Shown one piece after another: positions 16,158 to 25,554 of a stretch of DNA of 64,000 bases (its first letter is position 1; every line of letters begins with the position of its first letter). Both the position numbers and the translations under genes were made by a program. The notes under the pieces were generated by a model, which was not told the origin of the DNA, did no database searches, and saw only the letters and a list, made by a program, of their open reading frames with translations. The stretch comes from Desulforamulus hydrothermalis Lam5 = DSM 18033 (lineage in GTDB: Bacteria > Bacillota > Desulfotomaculia > Desulfotomaculales > Desulfotomaculaceae): NCBI RefSeq assembly GCF_000315365.1, contig NZ_CAOS01000003.1:558001-622000 (forward strand), written 5' to 3'.

Positions 16158-18176
16158 CTAATACTCTACCTCCGGCAGTGCCGGTTTAATTTCTTTGGCA
16201 CCCCGCAGCTGCAGCCGCAACTCGATAATGGCATCCCGCAACTGGGCCGCCCGCTCAAACTCCAGGTGCCGGGCCGATTCTTTCATTTCCTTTTCCAGTT
16301 GAGCAATCATCTTTTTAATGTCGGCTTTGCTCATTTTGCCCGCTTTGTTCTTGGCCAGATAAGGGGCCGGCTGTTCGGCCGCCCGGGTGGCCTCAATGAC
16401 ATCCCGCACCGCCTTGCGTACGGTTTGCGGCGTGATGCCGTGCCGCTCGTTATATTCGGTTTGGATGCGGCGGCGGCGCTCGGTTTCGCTGATGGCCCGG
16501 CGCATGGATTCAGTCATTTTGTCGGCATACATAATCACCTGGCCCTCCGCATTGCGGGCGGCCCGGCCGATGGTCTGGATTAAGGAGCGCTCCGACCGCA
16601 AATAGCCTTCTTTGTCCGCATCCAGGATGGCCACCAGGCTTACCTCAGGCAAATCCAGACCCTCCCGCAGCAGGTTGATGCCCACCAGCACGTCAAAGGT
16701 GCCCAGGCGCAAATCCCGCAGGATTTCCATGCGCTCGATGGTATTGATATCCGAGTGCAGGTAGCGCACCCGCACGCCGTTTTCTTTAAAGTAATCGGTT
16801 AAATCCTCGGCCATTTTTTTGGTTAAGGTGGTAACCAGCACCCGCTCGTCCCGGGCCACCCGCCGGCGGATTTCGCCCAGCAGATCGTCAATCTGGCCCC
16901 GGGTGGGGCGAACGGATACAGCCGGGTCTACCAGGCCGGTGGGACGGATAATTTGTTCCACCACCTGCTGGGCGTGGGTCAGTTCATAACTGCCCGGCGT
17001 GGCGGAAACATAAATCACCTGGTTAACCTTTTGTTCAAATTCGTGAAATTTCAAAGGGCGGTTGTCCAGGGCGGAGGGCAGCCGGAAACCGTGTTCCACC
17101 AGGGTGGTTTTGCGGGACCGGTCCCCTTCGTACATACCGCCGATTTGCGGCACCGCCACGTGGGATTCGTCAATGATTAACAGCCAGTCCGGCGGGAAAA
17201 AATCCAGCAAAGTAAAGGGCGGTTCCCCCGGCGCCCGCCCGGTTAAATGGCGGGAGTAGTTTTCAATGCCCGAACAAAAGCCCATCTCCGCCATCATTTC
17301 CAGGTCGTAGCGGGTGCGTTGTTCCAGCCGCTGGGCCTCCAGCAGTTTGCCCGCCTGCCGCAATTCCTGCAGCCGCTGCGTCAACTCCGCTTCAATGGAA
17401 GCCAGGGCCCGCTTCAGGTTGTCCTCGGCGGTAACAAAGTGGCTGGCAGGAAAAACCGCAATATGCTGCCGCTGCCCTAAAACCTCGCCGGTCACCACAT
17501 CAATCTCCAGCAGCCGTTCCACTTCGTCCCCGAACATTTCCACCCGCAGGGCCCGCTCGCTGGCATTGGCCGGGAAAATTTCAATCACGTCGCCCCGCAC
17601 CCGGAACTTGTTGCGGCTGAAGTTAACATCGTTCCGCTCGTACTGGATATCCACCAGTTTTCTGATAATGGCCTCCCGGTCGTAGGTGCCGCCCACCCGC
17701 AGGGATAAAACCAGGTCCCGGTAGGTCTCCGGGTTACCCAGGCCGTAAATGCAGGAAACACTGGCCACAATAATGACATCCCGCCGCTCCAGCAGGGCGG
17801 TGGTGGCTGAGTGGCGCAGTTTATCTATCTCATCGTTAAGGGAAGAATCCTTTTCAATGTAAGTATCTGTATGGGGAATATACGCTTCGGGCTGGTAATA
17901 ATCAAAGTAACTAACGAAATACTCCACCGCGTTGTGAGGAAAAAATTCCTTCATTTCGCTGCACAACTGGGCCGCCAGGGTTTTGTTGGGGGCTAAAATC
18001 AAGGTGGGGCGCTGCACCTGCCGGATAATGTTGGCCATGGTAAAGGTTTTGCCGGTACCGGTGGCCCCCAGCAGCACCTGGTGCTTAAGCCCCCTGTTCA
18101 GCCCGTCTGTCAGCTGCCGGATCGCTTTAGGCTGGTCACCCCTGGGTTGAAATTCAGATTTTAGTTTAAATTCCAT
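16158..18176 (-). CDS. uvrB: Excinuclease ABC subunit B
   Basis: Helicase-like damage verification subunit. Walker A is [15 protein letters not shown]. The beta-hairpin that threads between DNA strands is [20 protein letters not shown]. Helicase motif VI ([20 protein letters not shown]) and the C-terminal UVR domain ([20 protein letters not shown]) that binds UvrC are present. The start is set at ATG 18176 ([19 protein letters not shown], the usual UvrB start) with AGCAGGTGAG upstream, not at the ATG 24 nt further up. A TATAAT lies about 35 nt upstream of this start. The protein has 672 residues. Confidence 0.98.
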   Translation of the reverse strand: MEFKLKSEFQPRGDQPKAIRQLTDGLNRGLKHQVLLGATGTGKTFTMANIIRQVQRPTLILAPNKTLAAQLCSEMKEFFPHNAVEYFVSYFDYYQPEAYIPHTDTYIEKDSSLNDEIDKLRHSATTALLERRDVIIVASVSCIYGLGNPETYRDLVLSLRVGGTYDREAIIRKLVDIQYERNDVNFSRNKFRVRGDVIEIFPANASERALRVEMFGDEVERLLEIDVVTGEVLGQRQHIAVFPASHFVTAEDNLKRALASIEAELTQRLQELRQAGKLLEAQRLEQRTRYDLEMMAEMGFCSGIENYSRHLTGRAPGEPPFTLLDFFPPDWLLIIDESHVAVPQIGGMYEGDRSRKTTLVEHGFRLPSALDNRPLKFHEFEQKVNQVIYVSATPGSYELTHAQQVVEQIIRPTGLVDPAVSVRPTRGQIDDLLGEIRRRVARDERVLVTTLTKKMAEDLTDYFKENGVRVRYLHSDINTIERMEILRDLRLGTFDVLVGINLLREGLDLPEVSLVAILDADKEGYLRSERSLIQTIGRAARNAEGQVIMYADKMTESMRRAISETERRRRIQTEYNERHGITPQTVRKAVRDVIEATRAAEQPAPYLAKNKAGKMSKADIKKMIAQLEKEMKESARHLEFERAAQLRDAIIELRLQLRGAKEIKPALPEVEY

Positions 18177-18357
18177 CTCGCTCACCTGCTTTCTTTCCAT
18201 CCTATATTATATCATTCCGGTCAAGATCAAAAACCAGGGAGTACCGGCATAATTAACCAGGTGTTTGCTAAAGTGTTTTAAAGTGAAAAAATTTGTGCTA
18301 AGATTTAGGTAACATGCATGGACGGGCACCGGTACTTATTGATGGGGGGGATGGTAA

Positions 18358-18795
18358 GTGAGCGAAGAACGTCTGGAACGGATTGAGCATCTGGTTAGTG
18401 ATCTGATTCGCATTGTTGGCCATACCAATTCACTGGTAGAAGAACTTAATTCGAAGGTAGAGCGGCTTGATGCAAAAATAGAACGGCTTAATGCAAGGGT
18501 AGAAGAACTTGATGCAAAAGTAAACAGGCTCGATGCAAGGGTAGAAGAACTTGATGCAAAAGTAAACAGGCTTGATGCAAAGGTAGAGCGGCTTGAAGCA
18601 CGGGTTGAAAATCTCGAACTAAGGGTGGAAAAGTTAGAAGCCAATCAGGATTTCTTTAAGGATCAGCTCTCCTCCCTGCGTGAAGAAATGATTGACCGCT
18701 TTATGCGGGTTGAAGACAAATTTGACTTTATTCAAGAGAAATTAATGGAACATGAACAAAAGCTATATTACCTCAAAAAAGCTGCTGCCAAGTAA
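18358..18795 (+). CDS. Heptad-repeat coiled-coil protein built of 21-bp tandem repeats
   Basis: A 145-aa, highly charged all-helical protein. From 18436 to 18645 the DNA is ten tandem 21-bp units (for example GTAGAAGAACTTGATGCAAAA), each coding one heptad such as VEELDAK or VNRLDAR, giving an almost perfect leucine-zipper coiled coil of about 70 residues. The C-terminal part (FFKDQLSSLREEMIDRFMRVEDKF) continues helical. There is no signal peptide or TM segment. The GTG start has GGGGGGATGG upstream. A terminator overlaps the stop, so it is a single-gene unit. Codon use is more AT-rich than the neighbours. Function unknown; a structural or scaffolding role is possible. The repeat number is likely to vary between strains. 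Confidence 0.85.
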   Translation: MSEERLERIEHLVSDLIRIVGHTNSLVEELNSKVERLDAKIERLNARVEELDAKVNRLDARVEELDAKVNRLDAKVERLEARVENLELRVEKLEANQDFFKDQLSSLREEMIDRFMRVEDKFDFIQEKLMEHEQKLYYLKKAAAK

Positions 18796-18810
18796 AGGCA
18801 GCAGCTTTTT
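18778..18810 (+). terminator. Terminator of the coiled-coil gene
   Basis: AAAGCTGCTGCC-loop-GGCAGCAGCTTTTT; the stop codon TAA lies in the loop. The stem is 12 bp and perfect, and the T-tract is good. Confidence 0.92.
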
Positions 18811-18824
18811 GTGTTAAAGAAGTC

Positions 18825-19397
18825 CTACTCTCGTGCAATCTTTCCTGTTAGCCGCAGGTATTCTTCCTGTATTTTTTGAAAATCTTCCCACACCGGGCGC
18901 CTTTTATTGGGGTCGCGCAGCACCGCCGCCGGGTGGTAGGTAGGCATGATTTTTATGCCGCTGCGGGACTCCAGCCACTGGCCCCGCATCTTGGTAATGC
19001 GGGCCTCCGGGCCGATCAGGTTGGTCAGGGCGGTGCTGCCCAGCAGGACAATAATGGCCGGTTTGATCAGCTCAATCTGCCGGTACAGGTAAGGCAGGCA
19101 GGCCTGGGCTTCCGCCCGGGTAGGCACCCGGTTGTTGGGCGGCCGGCATTTGACCACATTGGCAATATACACCTCCCGGCGGGTGAGGTCGATGGCGGCC
19201 AGAATCCGGTCCAGCAGCTGCCCGGCCCGGCCCACGAAGGGCAAACCCTGCTCATCCTCGTCTTTGCCCGGCCCCTCGCCAATCAGCATCATGCGGGCTG
19301 CCGGGTTGCCCATGCCAAAAACCACTTTATTCCTGCCCTGGGCCAGGCCGCAGCGGGTACAGTGCTGTATATCCAAAGCCAACTGCTCAAGCGACAT
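18825..19397 (-). CDS. Family-4 uracil-DNA glycosylase (Fe-S type)
   Basis: Removes uracil from DNA at the start of base-excision repair. Motif A is GEGPGKDEDEQGLPFVGRAG, and motif B is seen in YHPAAVLRDPNKR. Four cysteines of the type-4/5 Fe-S cluster are visible: CTRCGL near the N-terminus, VVKCRPPNNR, and ACLPYL. The length is about 190 aa, as usual. I chose ATG 19397 with GGAGG 8 nt upstream; TTG 19400 is also possible. It is divergent from the DUF3243 gene. Confidence 0.93.
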   Translation of the reverse strand: MSLEQLALDIQHCTRCGLAQGRNKVVFGMGNPAARMMLIGEGPGKDEDEQGLPFVGRAGQLLDRILAAIDLTRREVYIANVVKCRPPNNRVPTRAEAQACLPYLYRQIELIKPAIIVLLGSTALTNLIGPEARITKMRGQWLESRSGIKIMPTYHPAAVLRDPNKRRPVWEDFQKIQEEYLRLTGKIARE

Positions 19398-19486
19398 CAA
19401 ACGTACCTCCGTTAAATCCCGGCCCTGCCCCGCAGGGCCAGACTTTTATTTCCAGCAATGTATAATTTACCTGCCGGCTGCCAAAC

Positions 19487-19492
19487 TATAAT
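19487..19492 (+). promoter_or_regulatory. -10 element of the DUF3243 gene
   Basis: TATAAT at 19487-19492, about 33 nt before the AAAGGAGG ribosome site. A second TATAAT lies at 19461-19466. Neither has a good -35 match. Confidence 0.4.
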
Positions 19493-19538
19493 TAACCCGA
19501 CAATCCCCACAGGCAGCAAAAGAAAAGGAGGAATTAAC

Positions 19539-19802
19539 ATGCTGGATTTAAGCAAAGCCAACACAAGCTGGGAAAACTGGAAGAAATACCTGGGCCAGGC
19601 CATGGAATTTGCCGAAGAACTGGGCATCTCCCGGGATAAAATCCAACAATATGCGGTAACCGCCGGTTCCATCCTGGCCGACAACGTGCAGCCCGCCAAC
19701 CCCGAGCAAAAAGCCCTGAAAGAGCTGTGGGAAGTAGCCGACCGGGACGAACAGGAAGTAATTGCCCGCCTGATGACCAAACTGGCCGGCCGTTCCCGTT
19801 AA
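19539..19802 (+). CDS. DUF3243 family protein
   Basis: An 87-aa soluble helical protein (NTSWENWKKYLGQAMEFAEELG... LKELWEVADRDEQEVIARLM) that matches what I know of the DUF3243/YmfJ family of Firmicutes, whose function is not established. AAAAGGAGG lies 5-6 nt before the ATG. It is monocistronic on the plus strand, followed by repeat copy C (19887-19947) and a weak hairpin with a T-run near 19980-20012. Confidence 0.82.
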   Translation: MLDLSKANTSWENWKKYLGQAMEFAEELGISRDKIQQYAVTAGSILADNVQPANPEQKALKELWEVADRDEQEVIARLMTKLAGRSR

Positions 19803-19886
19803 AGCTGCGCTGTTCAGCACCGCTTCTTGTATCATAGTGAGGCCACACTTACCCAGGGTGGTCTCAGAGTGTCGACAAACTTTATC

Positions 19887-19947
19887 GGCGGTTTATGATC
19901 CCCTTTGGCTCCGGTCTACGCACCGACCGGGGGATCATAAAACCACC
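19887..19947 (+). repeat. Minimal 61-bp derivative of the palindromic repeat (copy C)
   Basis: GGCGGTTTATGATCCCC at the left, GGGGATCATAAAACCACC at the right, and only the first 26 internal bases of the full element (CTCCGGTCTACGCACCGAC). The whole centre and right block are deleted, leaving little more than the inverted ends. It lies downstream of the DUF3243 gene in the same orientation. Confidence 0.85.
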
Positions 19948-19979
19948 TCATTTTATTTTACAACCTTTGTTTACAGTCT

Positions 19980-20012
19980 GAGACCACACTTACCATGGGC
20001 GGTCTTTTTTAT
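19980..20012 (+). terminator. Probable terminator after DUF3243 and repeat C
   Basis: AGACCAC..GCGGTCT stem with one mismatch, followed by TTTTTT on the plus strand. The loop is long and the stem short, so support is moderate. Confidence 0.45.
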
Positions 20013-20034
20013 TGCCGCCGTTAACCGCCTGGGC

Positions 20035-21285
20035 TCAGGCATCCCGCCGAATAAACCGGTTGTTCAACCAGCGGCGGAAGGGGCCCCGGGTGGACAGCTC
20101 CATATAACTTTCCTCACCGCCTTCCGGCACCGGCAGCAGCCCCAGCAGCTGCTTGCCTTGATAATCAATACCCTCCCGGTAAACCCGCCGGTCGCCAACC
20201 GAATAGTAGGTTAGCTGGATGTGCGGGTAGATGCCCAGGGCAAATTCCAGCCCCTGACGGCTGCTCACCGCCATGCCGTTAACTTCCATAATAATATCGC
20301 CGGAACGGATGCCTGCCTGCCAGGCCGGGTAGCCGGGCAGCACATCCAGCACCTTAACCCCCTGGGCAACCGGCCGGTAAACGGCCTTGCCCGCTTCCAG
20401 CCGCTTGCCCAGGCAAATCACCAGTTCATGGCCCAGCGGCGAAAACAGCGCCGCCACCACCGCCAACCCGGGCTGCCGGTCGGCCAGCACAGCCAGGCCC
20501 AGCAGCAAAAGGCTGTAAATGCCCAGGATGCCGGCAGAAATCCTGCTTTTTTGGCGGGGCGTGCGGGCCACCGCCAAATCACCGTAACCAAGGCCGGCCA
20601 CCACCGGCATAAGCCCAAACATAACGGTATCAACATGCTGCCCCAGGCCCTGCCTGATGAGCGGCCACCAATCGGGCATGCTGATGCCCCCGGCCGCCCC
20701 GCTGCCGTGGCCCACCACCACCAGGGCGGTCAGCGGGATGGGCCATAGTTTTTGCAGGGCAAAGCCGCCCACCACCTGGCCCGCCTGGTTTTTTATAAAA
20801 ATCGGGGTGGCCCCCAGGTGGCCGCTGATTAAAATCAGAAAAGCCTCCACCAGGTGCAGGATGGCCACCAGGCCAAGCATCTGGGGCACTCTGATGTCCG
20901 GCCAGCCAAACAACAGCGCGCTGAGGGCCAGGAGGCCGCCGGCATAGGCAAAGCACAAAAACCTGGCATCAATCAGCATTAACAAAAGAGCCAGGGGCCA
21001 CAGGTAGATTAAGCCGGAGCCGGACAGGGTCAGCCCCACCCCAACTATCAGGTAGCTGGCCAACAAGCCGCCCAGCAGGCCGAAAAAAGTTGCTTGCAAA
21101 ACATCCCGCCATACGCCGCGGGGTGGCAAGCCAAAGAATTTCTCCCTTACTTTGGCGATGCGGTAATACTGCAGAGCCACAATGGCCAGCACCAGCAGGA
21201 ACAACCGGTTGATTTGCGGCTCGCTGAAAACTGCCGCCAAGGTCTGCAAAATTTCCGGGGTAACCGCCCCGAGAGGAAACGTCAC
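20035..21285 (-). CDS. MinJ-like polytopic membrane protein with C-terminal PDZ domain
   Basis: A 416-aa protein with about eight hydrophobic segments between residues 20 and 310 and a C-terminal PDZ domain (VLDVLPGYPAWQAGIRSGDIIMEVNGMAV). Order and topology match Bacillus MinJ, which links DivIVA to MinCD at the septum and lies next to ctpB, ftsEX and uvrBA, exactly the neighbourhood here. The start is set at GTG 21285 with AGGTGG 5 nt upstream. It lies 68 nt downstream of the S41 protease gene on the same strand. The assignment rests on synteny and topology; sequence similarity of MinJ homologues is low outside the PDZ domain. Confidence 0.72.
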   Translation of the reverse strand: MTFPLGAVTPEILQTLAAVFSEPQINRLFLLVLAIVALQYYRIAKVREKFFGLPPRGVWRDVLQATFFGLLGGLLASYLIVGVGLTLSGSGLIYLWPLALLLMLIDARFLCFAYAGGLLALSALLFGWPDIRVPQMLGLVAILHLVEAFLILISGHLGATPIFIKNQAGQVVGGFALQKLWPIPLTALVVVGHGSGAAGGISMPDWWPLIRQGLGQHVDTVMFGLMPVVAGLGYGDLAVARTPRQKSRISAGILGIYSLLLLGLAVLADRQPGLAVVAALFSPLGHELVICLGKRLEAGKAVYRPVAQGVKVLDVLPGYPAWQAGIRSGDIIMEVNGMAVSSRQGLEFALGIYPHIQLTYYSVGDRRVYREGIDYQGKQLLGLLPVPEGGEESYMELSTRGPFRRWLNNRFIRRDA

Positions 21286-21353
21286 ATAAACCACCTGCCC
21301 TTTGGCGAGGGTGAAGTGAGAGGTGGGAAAACATCCCACCCCGGCCTTTATTT

Positions 21354-22505
21354 TTATTTATGAAGCTTTTCCCTTAACAATTTAACAGCAGTCTCTAATT
21401 GTTGATCGACCCGGTCATCCGGCCCTTGTTCCACCACCACGTCCGGCGCAATGCCCTTTTTATTTATATCATGCTTCTTGGGCGTTAGATAGCGGGCGGT
21501 CGTCAGTTTAAGCCCGGCGCCGTTATCCAGGGGGAACACGGTTTGCACCACCCCTTTGCCAAAGGTTTTGGTGCCCACCAGGGTGCCTGCCCCGGCATCT
21601 TTAACAGCGCCGGCTAAAATTTCCGAAGCGCTGGCGCTGCCCTTATTCACCAGCACCACCAGAGGTAAAGCCAGTTGATCCGGTTCGGCATGGAAGGTAT
21701 AATCCCGGCCGATGCGGTAATCAATATGCACGATGGGGCCCTGGCTTAAAAATTGGTCGGCAATTTTAATGGCTGAGTTAAGCTCGCCGCCGGGATTATC
21801 CCGCAGGTCCAGCACCAGCCCGGACATGCCTTGCCGGCGCAGTTGCTGCAGCATGTTCACCAGCTCTTCCCCGGTATTCTCGGTAAACTGGCTGATGGCA
21901 ATGTAGCCCAGCTTATCATTGCCGGGCAGCAGGCGCCCTTCCACGGTGGGTACGCTGATTTCCTGCCGTGTCAAGGCCACCTTAAAGGGGTCTTTAACCC
22001 CCTCCCGCAAAAGGGTCAGCTCCACCACGGTACCCACCGGTCCCCGCATCAGGCTGACGGCGGTTTCCGTATCCATTTCCTTGGTGGGCCGGTCACCGAT
22101 CTGCAAAATAATATCCCCGGCCTTAATGCCTTTTTCGGCGGCCGGCGTATTGGGGAAAGGTTTAACCACCGTTAAAAAGTGATCCTTTACCCCCACCAGC
22201 ACCCCGATGCCGCCAAAGGAACCCCGGATTTGCTCCTGCAGGTTGGAATAAGTGCGGGCATCCAGGTAAACCGAATAGGGGTCATCCAGGGATTCCACCA
22301 CCCCTTTAACGGCTCCTTCCACCAGCTTTTCCGGTGTCACGTCAAACAAATACTGACCCTTGATCAGGGTCACCACTTTCACTAAATTGCCCAGCCCTTT
22401 GTAGTTGGCGGCCACGGTACCGCCCAGCAGCAGCAGGATGACAAACACCATCCCGGCCAGGGCAATGGCCAGCCGGCCCCAAAAGGCCCATAAATCTCTT
22501 TTCAC
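21354..22505 (-). CDS. C-terminal processing serine protease (S41, CtpA/CtpB type)
   Basis: Secreted or membrane-anchored tail-specific protease, 383 aa. N-terminal TM anchor (IALAGMVFVILLLLGGTVAA), PDZ domain (~95-180, GIGVLVGVKDHFLTVVKPFPNTPAAEKGIKAGDIIL), and S41 core with catalytic Ser in NKGSASASEILAGA and Lys in GTKTFGKGVVQT. In Bacillus, CtpB cuts SpoIVFA during sporulation. GTG start with GCAGGTG 5 nt upstream. It is preceded by its own -10-like TATAAT and by the terminator of the M23 gene, and followed by the MinJ-like gene. Confidence 0.94.
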   Translation of the reverse strand: MKRDLWAFWGRLAIALAGMVFVILLLLGGTVAANYKGLGNLVKVVTLIKGQYLFDVTPEKLVEGAVKGVVESLDDPYSVYLDARTYSNLQEQIRGSFGGIGVLVGVKDHFLTVVKPFPNTPAAEKGIKAGDIILQIGDRPTKEMDTETAVSLMRGPVGTVVELTLLREGVKDPFKVALTRQEISVPTVEGRLLPGNDKLGYIAISQFTENTGEELVNMLQQLRRQGMSGLVLDLRDNPGGELNSAIKIADQFLSQGPIVHIDYRIGRDYTFHAEPDQLALPLVVLVNKGSASASEILAGAVKDAGAGTLVGTKTFGKGVVQTVFPLDNGAGLKLTTARYLTPKKHDINKKGIAPDVVVEQGPDDRVDQQLETAVKLLREKLHK

Positions 22506-22543
22506 ATTAACACCTGCCCGTTGCCTTTATCTCTTACACAAGT

Positions 22544-22549
22544 ATTATA
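22544..22549 (-). promoter_or_regulatory. -10 element for the S41 protease and MinJ-like genes
   Basis: TATAAT on the minus strand (GTAGTATAATACTT), 39 nt before the protease start and just past the terminator at 22600-22623. No good -35 was found. Confidence 0.45.
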
Positions 22550-22599
22550 CTACACCAGAATCAGATAAATTACAAAGACTTTTCCAGTTTCTGGTCGGC

Positions 22600-22623
22600 A
22601 AAAGCCGGGCAGCGGCCCGGCTT
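22600..22623 (-). terminator. Terminator after the M23 hydrolase gene
   Basis: Minus-strand AAGCCGGGC-CGCT-GCCCGGCTT followed by TT. It starts 1-2 nt after the stop codon. The stem is a perfect 9 bp. Confidence 0.75.
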
Positions 22624-22624
22624 C

Positions 22625-23752
22625 TTACAGGTAGTTATGGGGATTGACCGCCGTACCGTCTTTGCGTACTTCAAAGTGCAGGTGCGGCCCGGTGGACATG
22701 CCGGTGCTGCCCACCCGGGCGATGGTGGCGCCCCGCTTAACCGCCTGGCCGTTGCCCACCAGCTGGGCGGACAGGTGCCCGTACAGGCTCACCACCCCGC
22801 CGCCGTGGTCAATCATTACCACCTTGCCGTAGCCGGTCATGGTGCCGGAATAAATCACCGTTCCGTCAGCCGGCGCAATCACAGCGGTACCGGTGGGGGC
22901 AGGGATGTCAATGCCGGTGTGAAAACGTACTTGCTTCAAAATAGGGTGCACACGGTTGCCAAAGGGGGAAGAAATGCGGCTGTAGCCGGGCACCGGCCAG
23001 CTAAACACGCCGCCCTGGTAATTGCCGCCCTTTTTGGCGTTTTCCAGGGCAATTTGCCTTAAAATGGCGTTTTCCTGGGCCTCCAGGCGGTCAATTTCCG
23101 CTGCCGTCTGCTTGAGGTCCTGTTTGGCTTCTTTCAGCAATTGCTCCTTCTCGCTTTGGGCCTGGGCCAGCATTTGCCTGGCGTATTCCTGCTCGTTTTT
23201 CAGGCTGGCAATTTGGCGGGTGCGGTTTTCCAAAGCGCTTTTATACTCCTCAATTTGCTGTTTTTCACTGGCAATGCGATCCACAATGGCCTTATCGCTC
23301 TCCACCATCCGCTGCAAAAACTCCAGCCGGTTGGTAAAATCCGCAAAGCTGCCGGCACTTAACAGAACTTCCAGGTAACTGACCGGCCCGCTCTGGTAAA
23401 TGCCCTTGACCCGCTTCTTCAACTGCTCGTTGCTCCGGGCCAACCGTTCTTCCGCCGCTGCCAGGTCCCGCCGGGTGCTCTCCAGGCGGCTCATGGCAAC
23501 CTTGAGCGAACCCTGCAGCTGTTGGATCTGCTCGGTTTTCTGGTTAATGGATTGATTCAGGGAGACCAGCTGCCGGGTATAGTCTTTCACCACTTGCCGG
23601 GTTTTTTGTTCCTCGGCCTTTTTCCGGTTTAACTGTTGTCTGACTTGATTCAACTGCTGGTCTAAAGAAGGCGCAGCCAATACCGGCGTCCCTGCCAGCA
23701 GGGCCAGCGCCAGACTGCCGGCCAGTATCTTGTGGCTCCACTTATGCCGCAC
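22625..23752 (-). CDS. EnvC-like coiled-coil M23 (LytM) peptidoglycan hydrolase
   Basis: Secreted protein of 375 aa: signal peptide ([18 protein letters not shown]), a long coiled coil (~25-240) and a C-terminal LytM domain. Unlike E. coli EnvC, the zinc site is intact: HTGIDIP and GPHLHFEV are both present, with YGHLS between. It is thus probably an active endopeptidase, like PcsB or CwlO-type partners of FtsEX. The gene lies directly downstream of ftsX, 46 nt away, so FtsX would control it through the coiled coil. The start is taken as GTG 23752, spaced 6 nt from GGGAGTG. Confidence 0.92.
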   Translation of the reverse strand: MRHKWSHKILAGSLALALLAGTPVLAAPSLDQQLNQVRQQLNRKKAEEQKTRQVVKDYTRQLVSLNQSINQKTEQIQQLQGSLKVAMSRLESTRRDLAAAEERLARSNEQLKKRVKGIYQSGPVSYLEVLLSAGSFADFTNRLEFLQRMVESDKAIVDRIASEKQQIEEYKSALENRTRQIASLKNEQEYARQMLAQAQSEKEQLLKEAKQDLKQTAAEIDRLEAQENAILRQIALENAKKGGNYQGGVFSWPVPGYSRISSPFGNRVHPILKQVRFHTGIDIPAPTGTAVIAPADGTVIYSGTMTGYGKVVMIDHGGGVVSLYGHLSAQLVGNGQAVKRGATIARVGSTGMSTGPHLHFEVRKDGTAVNPHNYL

Positions 23753-23798
23753 AGGTATCACTCCCTAACTTGCCTCTGTGGTTGGACAGCTAAAGGTG

Positions 23799-24686
23799 TT
23801 ACACCCTTAAAAACTTGCGCAGGGAAAACCAGCTGCCCAGGGCGCCGATCATTACCCCCAGCCCTGCCATACCGCCCAGAATGGTTAAAATAACCCGCGG
23901 TTCACTGACTAACTGAATAAAGGGCAAGGAGATTTTTAACTTGTTAATTAAGGAAAGATAAGCCAAATCCACCGCCAGCACAGCCAGCAGCCCTCCCGCC
24001 AGCCCCAGCACAATGCCTTCCAGTATGAAGGGGAAGCGGACAAACCAGTTGGTGGCGCCCAGTATTTTCATAATGCCGATTTCCCGCCGCCGGGCAAATA
24101 CCGACATGCGAATGGTGGTGGCAATTAAAAAACCGGCCGCCAGGGTCAGCAGGGTCACGGCAACAGCGCTGACATAACGAATCCAGCGGGTCACATTAAG
24201 TAGTTTTTCCACCACACCCTGGCCGTAGCGCACCTGTTCCACGCCTTTAATTTGCTCTATCTGGCGGGCAACCGCCGGCACGGCGGCAGCCTGGTGGGTT
24301 TTAATACGGAAAGCATCCGGCAGGGGATTGGTTTCCTCCAGGGACTCCAGAATATCTGCCCGTTCCCCGAAACTTTCCTTCATTTCCTTAAGGGCCTGTT
24401 CTTTAGAAACAAACTCCAGGCGGGCCACCTCCGGGCTGCTTTTAATTGCTTCCGCAATCCGGTCGCGGTCCACCCGGCCCACGTTTTCTTCCAAAAAGGC
24501 GGTAATTTCCACGCTGCTTTCCACCGATTGGGTGAGTTTTTCGGCATTTACCGCCAGCAGCAAAGATACGCCCAGGATAATCAGGGAAACCGTCACAATG
24601 CCGACGGAAGACAGGGATAACCAGCTGTTTCTGATCAGGGAGGTAAAGGCCTCCCGGAAAAAATACCTCAGGGTGTTAAGGTTCAC
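23799..24686 (-). CDS. ftsX: Cell-division ABC transporter membrane subunit FtsX
   Basis: FtsX (295 aa): TM1 near LSLSSVGIVTVSLIILGVSL, an extracellular loop (~60-165) that contacts the hydrolase, then three TM segments ending in SWFSLRKFLRV. The start GTG 24686 lies within the end of ftsE, giving an 11-nt overlap and translational coupling. It transmits FtsE ATP hydrolysis across the membrane to activate a peptidoglycan hydrolase; the M23 gene just downstream is the obvious partner. Confidence 0.95.
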   Translation of the reverse strand: MNLNTLRYFFREAFTSLIRNSWLSLSSVGIVTVSLIILGVSLLLAVNAEKLTQSVESSVEITAFLEENVGRVDRDRIAEAIKSSPEVARLEFVSKEQALKEMKESFGERADILESLEETNPLPDAFRIKTHQAAAVPAVARQIEQIKGVEQVRYGQGVVEKLLNVTRWIRYVSAVAVTLLTLAAGFLIATTIRMSVFARRREIGIMKILGATNWFVRFPFILEGIVLGLAGGLLAVLAVDLAYLSLINKLKISLPFIQLVSEPRVILTILGGMAGLGVMIGALGSWFSLRKFLRV

Positions 24687-25362
24687 AGCGGTACACCCCG
24701 CTTTCTTCATCCCGCACCACGCAGCCGTTGGCCAAAGCAATTACCCGTTTTTTCATGGCATCGACAATTTCGGAATCGTGGGTGGCCATTAATATGGTGG
24801 TGCCCCGGCGGTTAATCTCCTGGAACAGCTTCATAATCTCCCAGGAGGTATCCGGGTCCAGGTTGCCGGTGGGCTCATCGGCAATAATCAGCAGCGGACG
24901 GTTGACAATGGCCCGGGCAATGCACACCCGCTGCTGCTCGCCGCCCGACATCTGGCCGGGCAACAGGTGGCCTTTGTCTTTCAGCCCCACCTGTTCCAGC
25001 ACCTCCGGCACCGCCCGTTTAATTTCTTTGCTTGACGCACCGGTAATTTCCAGGGCAAAAGCAACGTTTTCCGCCGCTGTTTTCTGGGGCAGCAGGCGAA
25101 AATCCTGGAACACCATGCCGATTTTACGCCGCATATGGGGAACCTCCCGCCCCTTCATGCGGACAACGTTTTTGCCGTTAAACATAACCTGCCCCCGGGT
25201 AGGCAGTTCTTCCCGGAAAACCAGCTTAATCAGGGTAGACTTGCCGGCGCCGCTGGGGCCCACCAAAAAAACAAACTCACCCTTTTTTATATGCAGTGTT
25301 AAATCCGTTAACGCCTTAACCCCATTGTCGTAAACCTTGGAAACATTGTAAAACTGTATCAT
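24676..25362 (-). CDS. ftsE: Cell-division ATP-binding protein FtsE
   Basis: ABC ATPase of 228 aa. Walker A GPSGAGKSTLIK, signature MSGGEQQRVCIARAIV, Walker B LLIIADEPTGNLD, H-loop LMATHDSEIV. The first residues MIQFYNVSKVYDNGVKAL are the usual FtsE start; AAAGGTG lies 5 nt upstream of ATG 25362, so the longer open frame is not used. It heads the ftsE-ftsX-M23 operon. Confidence 0.96.
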   Translation of the reverse strand: MIQFYNVSKVYDNGVKALTDLTLHIKKGEFVFLVGPSGAGKSTLIKLVFREELPTRGQVMFNGKNVVRMKGREVPHMRRKIGMVFQDFRLLPQKTAAENVAFALEITGASSKEIKRAVPEVLEQVGLKDKGHLLPGQMSGGEQQRVCIARAIVNRPLLIIADEPTGNLDPDTSWEIMKLFQEINRRGTTILMATHDSEIVDAMKKRVIALANGCVVRDEESGVYRCEP

Positions 25363-25483
25363 CTTAACACCTTTCCAAGTCTTAATTTCCGGACAACACC
25401 TATTCCGTTTCGACACTAAAAAGTAAAATTCCTTTAAAAAACGCCAAATTTATGGTTGCCTGGTACCACCTGCCTAACCTTAT

Positions 25484-25533
25484 TTTGGCAAAACAACAAA
25501 CATCCCGCCCCACTTTTCCAGTGCAACGGGATG
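25484..25533 (-). terminator. Terminator of the transketolase operon
   Basis: Minus-strand CATCCCG-loop-CGGGATG followed by TTTGTTGTTTT, 21 nt after the stop of the C-terminal transketolase subunit. The flanking AAC/GTT-rich arms extend the pairing. Confidence 0.8.
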
Positions 25534-25554
25534 TTGTTTGTTTATCCGGCCGCT

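Noticed and set aside
18436-18645. CRISPR-like direct repeats
   Set aside because: The 21-bp units are contiguous, lack spacers and code heptads in frame.
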